This document shows, one piece after another, positions 1 through 9,111 of a stretch of 64,000 nucleotides of DNA; the first letter of the stretch is position 1; each line of letters opens with the position of its first letter. The notes below the pieces were generated by a model. It ran no database searches, was not told the DNA's origin, and saw nothing but the letters and a program-made list of their open reading frames with translations. Location: NCBI GenBank assembly GCA_964410625.1, contig CAYPHY010000007.1, forward strand, positions 1 through 64,000, given 5' to 3'. A program made the translations under genes and the position numbers. Source of the stretch: CAYPHY01 sp964410625. GTDB taxonomy: Bacteria; Chloroflexota; Anaerolineae; Promineifilales; Promineifilaceae.

Positions 1-40
1 CGTTCATCAGCGTTACATCAGCGAAAATCTGCGTCCCACA

Positions 41-988
41 TTAATACCCAGCCGGCCTCAACCCCGACCGCAACACCGCCCAATACACCCCCACCCGCTG
101 CCAACGCAAACCCCGCTTATGCCCAACCAACCCCTTCACCCCCTCCAACACCAACTGCCACCCATAGACCACCAACAAAAACAACCGCAAAGCACCCGCC
201 ACCCAACGCCCATGATACTTCCGAAAATACCGCAACTTCGCCCGCTGAAAATTCACATGCCGCGCCACCACCGCCTGCTCACTACTCTTCCCCTCATGAT
301 GCACCACCCGCGCCGCCGGCAAATAAACCACCCGCCAGCCCCCCTCCCGGATCCGCCTACACCAATCCAACTCCTCCGAATACATAAAATACCCCTCATC
401 CATCCCCCCCACCTGCTCAACCACCTCCCGCCGCACCAACATACACGCCCCCACCACCCAATCCACCTCAACCGTCCGCCCCTCCGCCACATCCTCCATA
501 TAATACCGCGCCAGCACCCCCTTCGGCACAACCCCCTCCAACCACGTACTCTCCAACAACCCCGTCCACACCGTCGGAAACCGCCGCCGCGACGACTGCA
601 CCGACCCATCCCCATACACCAACTGCGGCCCCACCAGCCCCACCTCCGGATGCGCCACCAAATACGCCACCATCGTCGCCAACCCATCCCCCACCAACTC
701 CGTATCCGGGTTCAACAACAACAAAAACCGCCCCCGCGCCAACGCCATCCCCATATTATTCCCCCGCGGAAAGCCCACATTCTCCCCACAAGCCACCACC
801 CGCACCCACGGAAACTCCTCCTCCACCATCCCCACACTCCCATCGGCCGACCCCCCATCCACCACAATCACCTCCAAATCCACCCCCTCCCGCGCCCCCT
901 CCACCGACCGCAAACAAGCACGCAACAACTCCCGCACGTTCCAGCTAACAATCACCACCGAAACGTCACACCCCTCCCCCTCACCCAT
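41..988 (-). CDS. Family 2 glycosyltransferase (rhamnosyltransferase-like)
   Basis: Predicted GT-A fold glycosyltransferase that moves a sugar from a nucleotide donor onto a surface glycan, acting at the inner membrane face. From the chosen ATG at 988 (315 aa) the landmarks are SVVIVSWN at residues 10-17, VVDGGS at 42-47, NVGFPRGNN at 70-78 and LLNPDTE at 91-97, the acidic motif of WbbL-like enzymes. A later EELDWCRR block is the usual acceptor-side signature, and the C-terminus has a hydrophobic stretch that may anchor it. The frame stays open to 1099, but the upstream part runs through a low-complexity gagtggtgagtggt tract and a dispersed hairpin repeat, so the start at 988 is preferred. 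Substrate is not predictable from sequence. Confidence 0.85.
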   Translation of the reverse strand: MGEGEGCDVSVVIVSWNVRELLRACLRSVEGAREGVDLEVIVVDGGSADGSVGMVEEEFPWVRVVACGENVGFPRGNNMGMALARGRFLLLLNPDTELVGDGLATMVAYLVAHPEVGLVGPQLVYGDGSVQSSRRRFPTVWTGLLESTWLEGVVPKGVLARYYMEDVAEGRTVEVDWVVGACMLVRREVVEQVGGMDEGYFMYSEELDWCRRIREGGWRVVYLPAARVVHHEGKSSEQAVVARHVNFQRAKLRYFRKYHGRWVAGALRLFLLVVYGWQLVLEGVKGLVGHKRGLRWQRVGVYWAVLRSGLRPAGY

Positions 989-1029
989 CACTCGCCTCTC
1001 ACCACTCACCACTCGCCCAGTCTCCATTA

Positions 1030-1102
1030 TTTTTCGACACGAATGACACGAATGGCACGAAAAACTATAAATTCGTGAAATTCGTGCCATTCGTGTCAAA
1101 GA
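1030..1102. repeat. Intergenic hairpin repeat, 'cacgaat' family
   Basis: Degenerate units of cacgaatg/ggcacgaa on the left are answered by ttcgtg.ca/attcgtg units on the right, giving a long imperfect hairpin around a short AT loop. Relatives lie at 26850-27000, 37811-37890, 44871-44925 and 61797-61866. It separates the GT2 gene from the TatD gene and could act as a transcript 3' end, although no clear U-tract follows. Confidence 0.75.
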
Positions 1103-1104
1103 AT

Positions 1105-1902
1105 TTATAATCTAAACAGCCGCTTCGCATTCTCCGTCGTCCGTTCCCCCATCTCCTCAAACGACACATTATGCAACGCCGCCAAACGCTCCGCCACCGC
1201 CACCACAAACGCCGGTTCATTCCGCTTCCCCCGCTGCGACTGCGGCGGCAAAAACGGCGCATCCGTCTCCACCAACAAACGCTCCAACGGAACCCGCCCC
1301 GCAATCCGCCGCAGCCCATCACTATTCTTATACGTCAACGGCCCCGTAAAGCCAATATAAAAACCCATCTCCAACGCCGCCTCCGCCGTCCCCCAATCCG
1401 CCGAAAACGAATGCAACACCCCCGGCCGCTCCCGTCCCGCCAACGGCGACGCCGCCAACAGCCGCAACAAATCCCCACTCGACTCCCGATTATGCAAAAT
1501 CACCGGCTTCCCCAACTCCGCCGCCAACGCCAACTGCGCCGCCAACACCCGCTGCTGCACCCCCTTCTCCGCCCGATTCCAATAATAATCCAGCCCAATC
1601 TCCCCAATCGCCACCACACGCCCATCCTCCGCCAACGGCCGCAGCGAATCCATCCAACTATCCTCCCAATCACCCAACGAATTCGGATGAAACCCCACCG
1701 CCGGGACCACCTTCAACCCCACTTCACCACTCCCATCATACCGTTCCGCCAGCCCCATCACCGCCGCCACATTCCCCAAATCCACCGCCGGGACCACCAC
1801 ATGGCTCAGCCCCGCCGCGGCCGCCCGCGCCACCACCCCCTCCCGGTCCTCATCAAAACGGTCAAAATCCAAATGGCAATGCGTATCAATCAAAGTTGTC
1901 AT
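1105..1902 (-). CDS. tatD: TatD family metal-dependent deoxyribonuclease
   Basis: Amidohydrolase-fold nuclease (265 aa), cytoplasmic, linked in this family to DNA 3' end processing and quality control. Metal-binding landmarks are all present and in order: THCHLD at residues 7-12, GFHPN near 74, EIGLDYY near 104 (bridging Glu), HNRES near 140, HSFSA near 167 and the closing TDAPFLPP near 219. Length matches the family (about 255-265). The frame extends five codons upstream, but the ATG giving MTTLIDTHCH fits the family N-terminus. It lies downstream of the release factor 3 gene on the same strand with about 54 bp between, so co-transcription is possible. Confidence 0.95.
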   Translation of the reverse strand: MTTLIDTHCHLDFDRFDEDREGVVARAAAAGLSHVVVPAVDLGNVAAVMGLAERYDGSGEVGLKVVPAVGFHPNSLGDWEDSWMDSLRPLAEDGRVVAIGEIGLDYYWNRAEKGVQQRVLAAQLALAAELGKPVILHNRESSGDLLRLLAASPLAGRERPGVLHSFSADWGTAEAALEMGFYIGFTGPLTYKNSDGLRRIAGRVPLERLLVETDAPFLPPQSQRGKRNEPAFVVAVAERLAALHNVSFEEMGERTTENAKRLFRL

Positions 1903-1956
1903 AGCCACAACATCCAAAACCTAACCAACCCAACCCAATCTATTCCGTAGTCAACA

Positions 1957-3555
1957 CTAATAACCCATCGTCTTAAACCGAATCCCCGGAAACTTCTCCT
2001 CATACAGCCGCACATAAAACGGCGTGCTAAACAAAGCCACACGACGGCCGAAACGATCACGAGCATGAATCAAATCCTGCGTCCGCGGAATCTGATTCAT
2101 CTGCTCCTCCGGCCCCTCCAACCAGCGGATCACCTGATGCGGCAACGGGCTAAGGCGCGTCGGCACATTATACTCATCCTGCAACCGCGCCTGCAGCACA
2201 TCAAACTGCAACACCCCCACCACCGCCAGGATAGGGTCGCGCCGCTGAGCATCAATATCATACAACACCTGCACCGCCCCCTCACGCTCCAACTGCTGCA
2301 ACCCCTTGCCAAACTGCTTGTACTTGCCAATATCCTGGTTAATCAGCCGCGCAAAATGCTCCGGCGTAAACTGCGGAATCGGGTCAAACTGGAAACGCCC
2401 GCCCGCCGTAATCGTATCCCCAATCCCCAAATCTCGGTTCCCCGGCAAGCCAATAATATCCCCCGCATAAGCATCCTCCACCGTCTCGCGGTCATCGGCA
2501 AAGAACCTATAAGAACGAGAGAGACGCAGCGAGTTATTCGTACGCACATGATTGATCGTCATCCCACGCTCAAAACGGCCGCTACACACCCGCACAAAAG
2601 CCACACTATCACGATGCTTCGGGTCCATATTCGCCTGAATCTTAAACACAAAGCCCGAAAATTCGGGGCAATCCGGCCTAATCGGCCCGCTATCACTGTT
2701 ATACACACCCGGGGTCGGCGCAAAGCGCACAAAGTCATCCAAAAACAACTGCACTCCAAAATTGGTCAACGCACTACCAAAATAGACCGGCGTTTGTTCA
2801 CCACGTAAAAAAGCCTCATACTCAAAGCTCAGCCCCATCCCATCCAGCAACTCAACATTCGTGAAAAACTCATCCAGGCGCGTGCTGCCCATTCCGGCGC
2901 GGATACGCGGGTCGTCCAACGTGGTGATAATCTCCGGCGCGGCCGTCTCATTACTCGCCGAGCGGTCAAACAGATGCACCTGCTTCGTCACCCGATTATA
3001 AACGCCCAAAAAGTCCGGCCCATCCCCCAACGGCCAATTCATCGGAACCGGGGCCATGCCCAACACCGACTCCACCTCATCAAGCAAAGCCAGCGGGTCA
3101 TCCACCGGCCGGTCCATCTTATTAATAAAGGTAAATACCGGAATCCCACGGCGGCGGCACACCTCAAACAGCTTGATCGTCTGCGCCTCCACCCCCCTGG
3201 CCGCGTCCAAAACCATCACCGCGCTATCGGCCGCCATCAACGTCCGGTAAGTATCCTCCGAGAAATCCTCATGCCCCGGCGTGTCCAACAGATTGATCAC
3301 CCGCCCCTGATAGGGAAACTGCAAAACAGTCGAGGTAATCGAAATCCCTCGTTCGCGCTCCATCGCCATCCAGTCCGAGGTCGCGCTACGCTGATTGCGC
3401 CGGGCGCGAACATTCCCCGCCAACTGGATCGCCTTGCCATAGAGCAACAGCTTCTCCGTCAATGTCGTCTTCCCCGCATCCGGGTGGGAGATAATGGCAA
3501 AGGTGCGCCGTTGGTCAATTTTCTCTTCTAACTTTTCTAATTCAGCGTTTTCCAT
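1957..3555 (-). CDS. prfC: Peptide chain release factor 3
   Basis: Translational GTPase that recycles RF1/RF2 from the ribosome after termination. The 532-aa product has the G1 loop SHPDAGKTT at residues 23-31, a Thr-containing switch region, the G3 motif DTPGHEDF near residue 88 and the G4 motif NKMD near residue 142. These are followed by the RF3-specific domains II/III (FKIQANMDPKHRDSVAF, LFSTPFYVRLYEEKFP). Length is close to the family's usual 525-530 residues. The frame is open ten codons further upstream, but MENAELEKLEEKIDQRR is the plausible N-terminus. It is the upstream gene of a possible two-gene unit with tatD. Confidence 0.95.
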   Translation of the reverse strand: MENAELEKLEEKIDQRRTFAIISHPDAGKTTLTEKLLLYGKAIQLAGNVRARRNQRSATSDWMAMERERGISITSTVLQFPYQGRVINLLDTPGHEDFSEDTYRTLMAADSAVMVLDAARGVEAQTIKLFEVCRRRGIPVFTFINKMDRPVDDPLALLDEVESVLGMAPVPMNWPLGDGPDFLGVYNRVTKQVHLFDRSASNETAAPEIITTLDDPRIRAGMGSTRLDEFFTNVELLDGMGLSFEYEAFLRGEQTPVYFGSALTNFGVQLFLDDFVRFAPTPGVYNSDSGPIRPDCPEFSGFVFKIQANMDPKHRDSVAFVRVCSGRFERGMTINHVRTNNSLRLSRSYRFFADDRETVEDAYAGDIIGLPGNRDLGIGDTITAGGRFQFDPIPQFTPEHFARLINQDIGKYKQFGKGLQQLEREGAVQVLYDIDAQRRDPILAVVGVLQFDVLQARLQDEYNVPTRLSPLPHQVIRWLEGPEEQMNQIPRTQDLIHARDRFGRRVALFSTPFYVRLYEEKFPGIRFKTMGY

Positions 3556-3780
3556 TCGTCCTACTACTGCAATTATTACACACAAATTCCAACGATAATA
3601 CCGAATCTACATTCATTCGTGCCATTCAAAACTCAGCATACAAACAAATCGCCCATCTACAGCCATCTACAGCCGATAGGCAACAACTCACAGGTATAAA
3701 GTTGTTTGATACCTGAGGAAAATCAAAATGTGGAAACCAAAATCATGGGTTCATCAAGCTAAATTATAACGCATGTTGTT

Positions 3781-3839
3781 TGTCCTGAAAATAGGAATGG
3801 ACAGTGGCAAAACCCAACACACGCGATAAAATCAGGACA
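3781..3839. promoter_or_regulatory. 8-bp inverted repeat ahead of proline dehydrogenase
   Basis: TGTCCTGA at 3781-3788 is answered by TCAGGACA at 3832-3839, the second arm overlapping the putative ATG at 3839. This could be a cruciform or operator, or could sequester the start in mRNA. Eight base pairs across a 43-nt loop can occur by chance. The rest of the 283-bp gap (3556-3838) shows no gene. Confidence 0.25.
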
Positions 3840-4948
3840 TGGAACCCAACCCCAATCCCAACCCCACTCCACCGGCTCTCCCCACCGTTCGCACGAAGAC
3901 CGCGCTTGCGCTTCCAGCGCTCGTTCTGCTCGTAACTTCCGCCTGGCTGCTACGCCGCTTTGGCGAAACGTGGTTGCGCCATCTGCTGCTTTACCTCTCA
4001 AAGGCTGCCTGGGCGCGACAGATCGTCACCAGCCTCCCCCTGGCATGGGCGGTCGCCGGCCGCTTCGTTGCCGGGACCGACCGCGAGGCGGCAATCGCCA
4101 CCACCCGCCAGTTGAATGAAAAAGGAATGTCAGTAACGCTGGACTTTTTGGGGGAGAGCGTCGGCAATGCGGCCGAAGCCTGTGCCGCCAAAGACGAAAT
4201 CCTTACCCTGCTGCAACGCATCCATGAAAGCGGCGTCCGCGCCAACGTCTCGCTCAAGCTCAGCCAGCTTGGGCTGCACCTCGACGAGCGCCTTGCCGAA
4301 GAGAACCTGCTCTCCATCCTCGAATGCGCCATCCATTATGGCAACCGTGTGCGCATTGACATGGAAGACAGCCCCACCATTGACGCCACCTTACGCATCT
4401 ACCGCAAAGCCCGCGAACTGTGCACGGAAAACACCAGCGGCAATGACAATATCCTCTACGGCAACATGAACCACGACAACGTGGGGGTGGTCATCCAATC
4501 CTACCTCTATCGCAGCGAGGCGGATGTGGCGCAACTGGTCAAGGAAGGGGCGTGGATACGGCTGGTGAAGGGGGCCTATGCCGAGCCGCCGGAAGTGGCC
4601 TACCCGCTGAAGGCCGACACCGATGCCAACTTGATCAAACTGATCCGCATGACGATGAGCGAAGAAGCGCGGGCCAATGGCGTCTATCCGGCCATCGCCA
4701 CCCATGATGAGAAAATCATTGAGGATGTGGTAGATTACGCGGCCGCCAACCACATTCCCTGCGAATCCTACGAATTTCAAATGCTCTACGGCATCCGCCG
4801 CGAATTGCAGGAATCCCTGGTACAGCGCGGCTATCAAATGCGCGTCTATGTCCCCTATGGCACGGCCTGGTACCCCTACTTCATGCGCCGCCTGGCCGAA
4901 CGCCCGGCCAACCTCTGGTTCTTCCTTAGCAACTTCTTCCGCCGCTAA
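3839..4948 (+). CDS. Proline dehydrogenase
   Basis: FAD-dependent oxidation of proline to pyrroline-5-carboxylate, feeding electrons to the quinone pool. This is the monofunctional bacterial type, without a fused P5C dehydrogenase. Family signatures in the (beta-alpha)8 barrel are visible: TLDFLGESV near residue 100, VSLKLSQLGL near 134, RIDMEDSP near 172, RLVKGAY near 227, ATHD near 269 and the closing YEFQMLYG...VYVPYGTAWYPYFMRRLAERPAN block. The first 45 residues (Pro/Asn-rich, then hydrophobic) are unusual for a family near 310 aa, and the ATG at 3839 has AGGA only one base away. A TTG at 3974 directly before the conserved start of the fold is an alternative. Confidence 0.9.
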   Translation: MEPNPNPNPTPPALPTVRTKTALALPALVLLVTSAWLLRRFGETWLRHLLLYLSKAAWARQIVTSLPLAWAVAGRFVAGTDREAAIATTRQLNEKGMSVTLDFLGESVGNAAEACAAKDEILTLLQRIHESGVRANVSLKLSQLGLHLDERLAEENLLSILECAIHYGNRVRIDMEDSPTIDATLRIYRKARELCTENTSGNDNILYGNMNHDNVGVVIQSYLYRSEADVAQLVKEGAWIRLVKGAYAEPPEVAYPLKADTDANLIKLIRMTMSEEARANGVYPAIATHDEKIIEDVVDYAAANHIPCESYEFQMLYGIRRELQESLVQRGYQMRVYVPYGTAWYPYFMRRLAERPANLWFFLSNFFRR

Positions 4949-4956
4949 CAATGTTT

Positions 4957-5017
4957 AGAAACCGAGTTTCTTCCCATCCGCAATCTACCCTATTAAGCCT
5001 TGAGAAACTCGGTTTCT
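4957..5017. terminator. Hairpin of AGAAACCGAGTTTCT units after proline dehydrogenase
   Basis: AGAAACCGAGTTTCTT at 4957-4972 and AGAAACTCGGTTTCT at 5003-5017 are inverted copies, and each unit is itself a near-palindrome. It sits 8 bp after the proline dehydrogenase stop, so it is a likely 3'-end structure. It belongs to a dispersed family seen also at 9760-9846, 10488-10534, 53728-53760 and 54860-54892. Confidence 0.6.
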
Positions 5018-5061
5018 ATTTTCACCAATAACCAATAATCAACACACCACTACACCTATTT

Positions 5062-5622
5062 ATGCCTGAAATCATTGAATCCCAAACCATCACCGGCGTC
5101 TATGTCGCCCATCTACGGCCGTTCAGCGACGAACGCGGCCGTTTCGTCGAGACCTTTCGCAAAGAGTGGTTCCCCCAACGCACCTGGGAGATTGTGCAGA
5201 GCAATCGCTCCGACTCCAAAGCGGGCGTCCTGCGCGGCCTCCACTATCACCATCATCAAGTGGATTACTGGACCGTGTTACGCGGCAAAATTCGCGTGGG
5301 GTTGGCCGATTTACGGCCGTCGTCTCCCACCTATCGCCACACGCAAACGCTGGAAATGGACGAAGCGACCCCTCTCGGCCTATTCATCCCCATCGGCGTC
5401 GCCCACGGCTTCCTGACCCTGGCCGACGCCACGTTGCTCTACATTGTAGATAACTACTATGATGGAAATGACGAATATGGAGTGGCCTGGGACGATCCCG
5501 ATTTAGGGATCAATTGGGGTATAGAATCTAAAGAATCCACATTAACCACACCAATGCTTTCCCCCCGTGACGCCGCCAACCCATTGCTGAGAAATATCCA
5601 ATCCACGGCACTGCCGGAATAA
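5062..5622 (+). CDS. rmlC: dTDP-4-dehydrorhamnose 3,5-epimerase-like protein
   Basis: Cupin-fold epimerase of the dTDP-L-rhamnose pathway (186 aa, usual length). The N-terminus contains the DERGRFVETF block (residues 23-32). The active-site segment SNRSDSKAGVLRGLHYH (47-63) supplies the catalytic His at 61 and the Arg/Lys contacts, followed by the PIGVAHGF cupin turn at 110-117 and the DYYD-type NYYDG segment at 131-135. The usual LRGLHxQ reads LRGLHYH here, so the exact stereochemical outcome (3,5- versus 3- or 5-only epimerisation) is uncertain. No other rml genes are adjacent. The stop abuts the convergent arsenate reductase stop with no bases between. Confidence 0.85.
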   Translation: MPEIIESQTITGVYVAHLRPFSDERGRFVETFRKEWFPQRTWEIVQSNRSDSKAGVLRGLHYHHHQVDYWTVLRGKIRVGLADLRPSSPTYRHTQTLEMDEATPLGLFIPIGVAHGFLTLADATLLYIVDNYYDGNDEYGVAWDDPDLGINWGIESKESTLTTPMLSPRDAANPLLRNIQSTALPE

Positions 5623-6051
5623 TTATCCTATCCCAATCCATGCCTCAACATGTTGCCGAATTTGGTCGCGCACGTCGCGGAACTTCGCCAGGGTATCTTC
5701 TTCATTCCCGTTAAACGCGGCCGGATCTTCTATATCCCAATGGAGGCGTTTGCCCGCATCCAGGAGTGCCCGTGGACAGTTCTGGTCAGCATGGCCGCAA
5801 ACAGTGATCAAATAGTCAAAGTGGACACGGCCGAGATACTCGCCCACATCCTTTGAGTATTGTCCTGCCGACGACACCCCCGCCTCATCCATCACCCGCA
5901 CGGTATAAGGATTGATCCCCTTTGGCTCCACTCCCGCGCTAAAGACTTCATATTGATCGTCGGCCAGGTGGCGTAAATAGGCTTCGGCCATCTGGCTCCG
6001 TGCCGAATTGCCAGTGCAGAGAAACAATACTTTTGGTTTTATCGTTGACAT
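5623..6051 (-). CDS. arsC: Arsenate reductase, LMW phosphatase (thioredoxin-coupled) type
   Basis: Cytoplasmic reductase of arsenate to arsenite, or a related low-molecular-weight protein tyrosine phosphatase. The 142-aa product has the phosphate-binding loop CTGNSARS at residues 12-19 with nucleophile Cys12. It also has the Cys85/Cys92 pair in TVCGHADQNCP needed for the Cys relay of the thioredoxin-linked ArsC branch, and an acidic DIEDPAAF loop at 107-114. Retention of all three Cys favours arsenate reductase over a plain phosphatase. The ATG at 6051 is preferred to one eight codons upstream. No ars operator, pump or ArsR is nearby. Convergent with rmlC, with stop codons adjacent. Confidence 0.85.
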   Translation of the reverse strand: MSTIKPKVLFLCTGNSARSQMAEAYLRHLADDQYEVFSAGVEPKGINPYTVRVMDEAGVSSAGQYSKDVGEYLGRVHFDYLITVCGHADQNCPRALLDAGKRLHWDIEDPAAFNGNEEDTLAKFRDVRDQIRQHVEAWIGIG

Positions 6052-6064
6052 CACTTTATACCCT

Positions 6065-6140
6065 CTAAAACGCAAAGATACAGAGACGCTGAACGATTAA
6101 TTTCTTCTCTTCATCTCTGCTCCTCCGCACCTTTGCATCA
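6065..6140. repeat. Intergenic hairpin repeat, 'cgcagag' family
   Basis: Left arm aaaacgcaaagatacagagacgc is answered by tctctgctcctccgcacctttgc. The same family occurs at 7787-7862, 10675-10745, 31387-31475 and 57455-57525, with a single arm at 30765-30796. All are intergenic. Confidence 0.65.
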
Positions 6141-6167
6141 AAATAATCTTCGTGATTATACAATGCT

Positions 6168-7736
6168 CTACGGCCGCACCACAAACACCACCGCATCCCC
6201 CGTCCGGTATACCTCCTCCAAACCAGGGTCTTCGGTCGCCACCTCCAGAAACGCTTCATGGTTCAAGTCACTAAAGACATACTGGCCGCCAAATTGTTCA
6301 TGGATGATGCGGCTCGGCCGTTCCACCCGCCCTTGTGTAATATCCACCCAGACATCATACAGTTCCGGCCGTTGGAGTTGCAAAAACGTTGGGTCCAGCC
6401 CGGCCGTATATTGTGCATCGCTATGATAGAAGTAGAGGCGGGTGAAATCATCCCAATCCGTCTGGAAGATCATCGAGCCGGGCGGCGTGTTCTCATGCAA
6501 CCACAGCGTTGCTTCAGCGTAAAGGTTCGCCGGTTTGGAGTCCGCAACCAACGCCCGCGCATCGCGGATGGTGACAAACAGCGGGTAAGCCAGCAAAAGG
6601 ATAGCCAGCAGCGGCAGGTAGGTTAGCACCAACGGCCGTTTCTCTCGCAACCGCCCCAACCAATCGCGCAGCAAAGGGGCGGCGCAAAAGGCGAGGAAGA
6701 CCAACGCAAAAGGCGGAAAGTACTCCACAAAGCGACGCGATTGGAAGAGCATATAGCCAAACATCACGACCAATCCCAGCCCTACCAACGCCGCGCGGTC
6801 CATGCGCTCCTTACGCCAACCTAGAGCGAGCGTTCCCAGGACAACGGCCGCCAACGCCATCCCCGAATTTTGCACCAGCGTCCACGTCTGGTAAGGCGAC
6901 CACTCATTGCCCACACGAATCTCCGATTCGCCCACCTTCGGCAGGATGTGGCTGAGAATAAACGCCACGTTTTGCGGGAAGTAAGGATTGATGATCACCC
7001 CCAAAACAATGCCCACAGCCGGATAGACCAATGCCTGCCACGCCAATCGTCTTTCCAGTAGCAACGTCGCGCCAACATAGACTCCGGCAATAAGCAGCAA
7101 TAGCGGAAAGGCGTTGTAAAACCAGACATAGAGAAAGCCCAGGGGCAAAAGCAGCTTGTACCGCCCTTGCAGCAGCCAATGTAACCCCAAGACGAGAATC
7201 AACAATGAACCTGACTGCGCTCGCGGCATCGACATGCGATAGAGAAAGGCCTCGGAGACAACAAAAAGGCCAATCGCCCACCAGGCCGCCCCCGGCACGT
7301 TTTGTCCGCGCAGCAACCACCAAATCGCCAGAAATGCGGCAGCCGGTAAAAGCACACTGGCGATTTTGCCGCCGAGGGTCAGGCTGTTGCCGCCATCGGC
7401 CGCCGGATCAACGGCCGCGAACAACGCCAGGTAAACATGATAGAGCAAGTGATGGTCATAGTAGTCAGCCTCGTTGAGCGTCGTCAGCGGCAACGCCTCA
7501 AACGCCGGCGTCAGCCCTTCCTGGCGTATCAGGTAGCCCATCTTCATATGGTAGTAGCCATCATTGCCCACCATCCCCGGCGTGGCAAACTGTACCGCGC
7601 CAAGCAGCCCAACGAAGAGCGTGAACAGCAAGGCGGCCGTCCACACGCTCTGCGCTTGCGCCGTCAGCCACCAACTGTGTGCTCCCTGCCCGGCGGCCGG
7701 CTCATATGCGGGTGATAGTAGTTTTGATTCATTCAT
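6168..7736 (-). CDS. STT3/GT-C-like polytopic membrane protein
   Basis: 522-aa integral membrane protein with roughly ten to twelve hydrophobic segments and a soluble C-terminal part. I do not recognise a named family, but the layout resembles GT-C enzymes. The first extracytoplasmic loop contains GNDGYYHMK at residues 57-65, similar to the catalytic Asp loop of STT3 (DPYYH). The C-terminal domain has FQTDWDDFTRLYFY from 424, reminiscent of the acceptor-recognising WWDYG block. I infer a lipid-linked-sugar-dependent glycosyltransferase acting on the outer face of the membrane. The first ATG after a purine-rich leader is used. It stands alone between the arsC and anti-sigma genes. Confidence 0.6.
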   Translation of the reverse strand: MNESKLLSPAYEPAAGQGAHSWWLTAQAQSVWTAALLFTLFVGLLGAVQFATPGMVGNDGYYHMKMGYLIRQEGLTPAFEALPLTTLNEADYYDHHLLYHVYLALFAAVDPAADGGNSLTLGGKIASVLLPAAAFLAIWWLLRGQNVPGAAWWAIGLFVVSEAFLYRMSMPRAQSGSLLILVLGLHWLLQGRYKLLLPLGFLYVWFYNAFPLLLLIAGVYVGATLLLERRLAWQALVYPAVGIVLGVIINPYFPQNVAFILSHILPKVGESEIRVGNEWSPYQTWTLVQNSGMALAAVVLGTLALGWRKERMDRAALVGLGLVVMFGYMLFQSRRFVEYFPPFALVFLAFCAAPLLRDWLGRLREKRPLVLTYLPLLAILLLAYPLFVTIRDARALVADSKPANLYAEATLWLHENTPPGSMIFQTDWDDFTRLYFYHSDAQYTAGLDPTFLQLQRPELYDVWVDITQGRVERPSRIIHEQFGGQYVFSDLNHEAFLEVATEDPGLEEVYRTGDAVVFVVRP

Positions 7737-7977
7737 CAGCTTTCTTCTCGCTGTATCGGTCAGGTTAGAGGCTGTCCAAATATTTAACGCAAAGGCACAA
7801 AGATGCAGAGACTAAGAGCTTGATTCGATTTTTCTCTGTACCTCTGCGACTCTGCGTTTTTAAGGGACATGCTTTACCTCATTGTCGGATGGATTCATAA
7901 TTCACCAATTATCCAGTAGCATCACAGACGACTATTTGCCATTATCGTTGACGACTAATTGCCATTATCGTTGACGA
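7737..7977. repeat. Spacer with 'cgcagag' hairpin repeat
   Basis: The 241-bp gap holds an imperfect hairpin at about 7787-7862 (aacgcaaaggcacaaagatgc against tctgcgactctgcgtttt). It also has a tail where the phrase attgccattatcgttgacga occurs twice just beyond the end of the Asn/Asp-rich coding region, suggesting that the low-complexity tract once extended further. Confidence 0.55.
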
Positions 7978-9111
7978 TTAATCATCATCGTCGTTATCAT
8001 TTGAGTCGTCATCATCATCGTTGTCATCATCGTTATCATTACTATCGCCACCGCTGTCATCATCGTTATTATTACCGTCGTCGTCGTTGCGATTACTACT
8101 GGCCCCATTGCCGCCATCGTCGTTGTCGTTGGCGTTGCCATTCAAATCGTCATCATCATTGTCATTGCTATTATCGTCGTTATCGTTGCCATTATCGTCA
8201 GGCGGTGGGGGTGGCGGTGGCTGAGTTGGCGGAACGGCCGTCGGTGGCGCGGCCGTCGGCGGCACACTCGTTGGCTGCAATGTGTTTGTCGGGCTGGGCG
8301 GGGGAGTCGCCGTCCCCGAAGGGAGTGGCGTAACGGTCGGCTCAGTGGTGGTCGTAGGCAATGGTGTCGCTGCGGTTGTCGGCGTCGGGACTGGAGTGGG
8401 CGGCCCGCTTTGCTCATCCACGATAATCCGGTCGGCAAACAGCACGCCATCCTCGGTATGTCCTTCAACCACAACCTCGCGGCCGACAACCGGCACACCT
8501 TCTACGGTTGTATCTTCTTTCAAGTTAACGACCAGACCGCCCACGACCAAACGGCCGTCCTCTATCGCCTGAATTTCTCCGCTAATCGTCACCTCCGCCG
8601 TGCGCCCGATATTCAGCAGCCGTTCCGCCTCACGAATCCGCTCCAGGCGATACTGCTCTTGCAACGCTTCCGGGTTGGCAGCCTGCGACAACCGTACTTC
8701 TTCGACAAACCGCTTCGTCCCATATAGCGCATCGCCGGGTAGAGATGAACCGGCGGCGGTCACAATTGTTGCCCCAGCAAGGAAGAGGATCAAAAGCAAG
8801 GCTATCACCGGAGCCAGGAATCGTTGCAACCAGCCCCAGGGGGAGACAACACGGGCGGCCGACGATTGAGACGAAGCTTCCAGCGAATCGGCCGCCGCGA
8901 GAAAGGCTTGTTTTGACTGTACCTGCGCCTGGGGCGAAGGTAAGGCATCTGACTCGTTCAGCAGCGCGGATAGTTGCACGGCTGTCGCCAGGAACGGCCG
9001 CAACTCGTCCGCTTCATCCGGATAGCGAGCCAAAATCTCATCTACCGGTACGTTCTGTTCCAGCAGATCGAGCGCATCCATTAACAGTTGTTCCAACCGT
9101 TCCTCACTCAT
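7978..9111 (-). CDS. Anti-sigma-like membrane protein with DUF5667/DUF5666 and Asn/Asp-rich tail
   Basis: 377 aa. Residues 1-60 form an acidic helical cytoplasmic segment (LEQLLMDALDLLEQNVPVDEIL) typical of proteins encoded after ECF sigma factors in Chloroflexota. One membrane helix follows at about 95-118. Then come a DUF5667-type segment (SLPGDALYGTKRFVEEVR) and a small DUF5666-like beta module (ISGEIQAIEDGRLVVGGL...). A Pro/Thr-rich linker and about 70 residues almost only of Asn, Asp and Gly end the protein outside the cell. The start overlaps the sigma factor stop by ATGA, so translation is coupled, supporting an anti-sigma or co-regulator role. Its ligand or signal is unknown. Confidence 0.8.
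   Translation of the reverse strand: MSEERLEQLLMDALDLLEQNVPVDEILARYPDEADELRPFLATAVQLSALLNESDALPSPQAQVQSKQAFLAAADSLEASSQSSAARVVSPWGWLQRFLAPVIALLLILFLAGATIVTAAGSSLPGDALYGTKRFVEEVRLSQAANPEALQEQYRLERIREAERLLNIGRTAEVTISGEIQAIEDGRLVVGGLVVNLKEDTTVEGVPVVGREVVVEGHTEDGVLFADRIIVDEQSGPPTPVPTPTTAATPLPTTTTEPTVTPLPSGTATPPPSPTNTLQPTSVPPTAAPPTAVPPTQPPPPPPPDDNGNDNDDNSNDNDDDDLNGNANDNDDGGNGASSNRNDDDGNNNDDDSGGDSNDNDDDNDDDDDSNDNDDDD

Noticed and set aside
119..1950. Long plus-strand open frames opposite the GT2 and TatD genes
   Set aside because: They encode Pro/His/Arg-rich text with no domain and arise from strong third-position bias of the true minus-strand genes.
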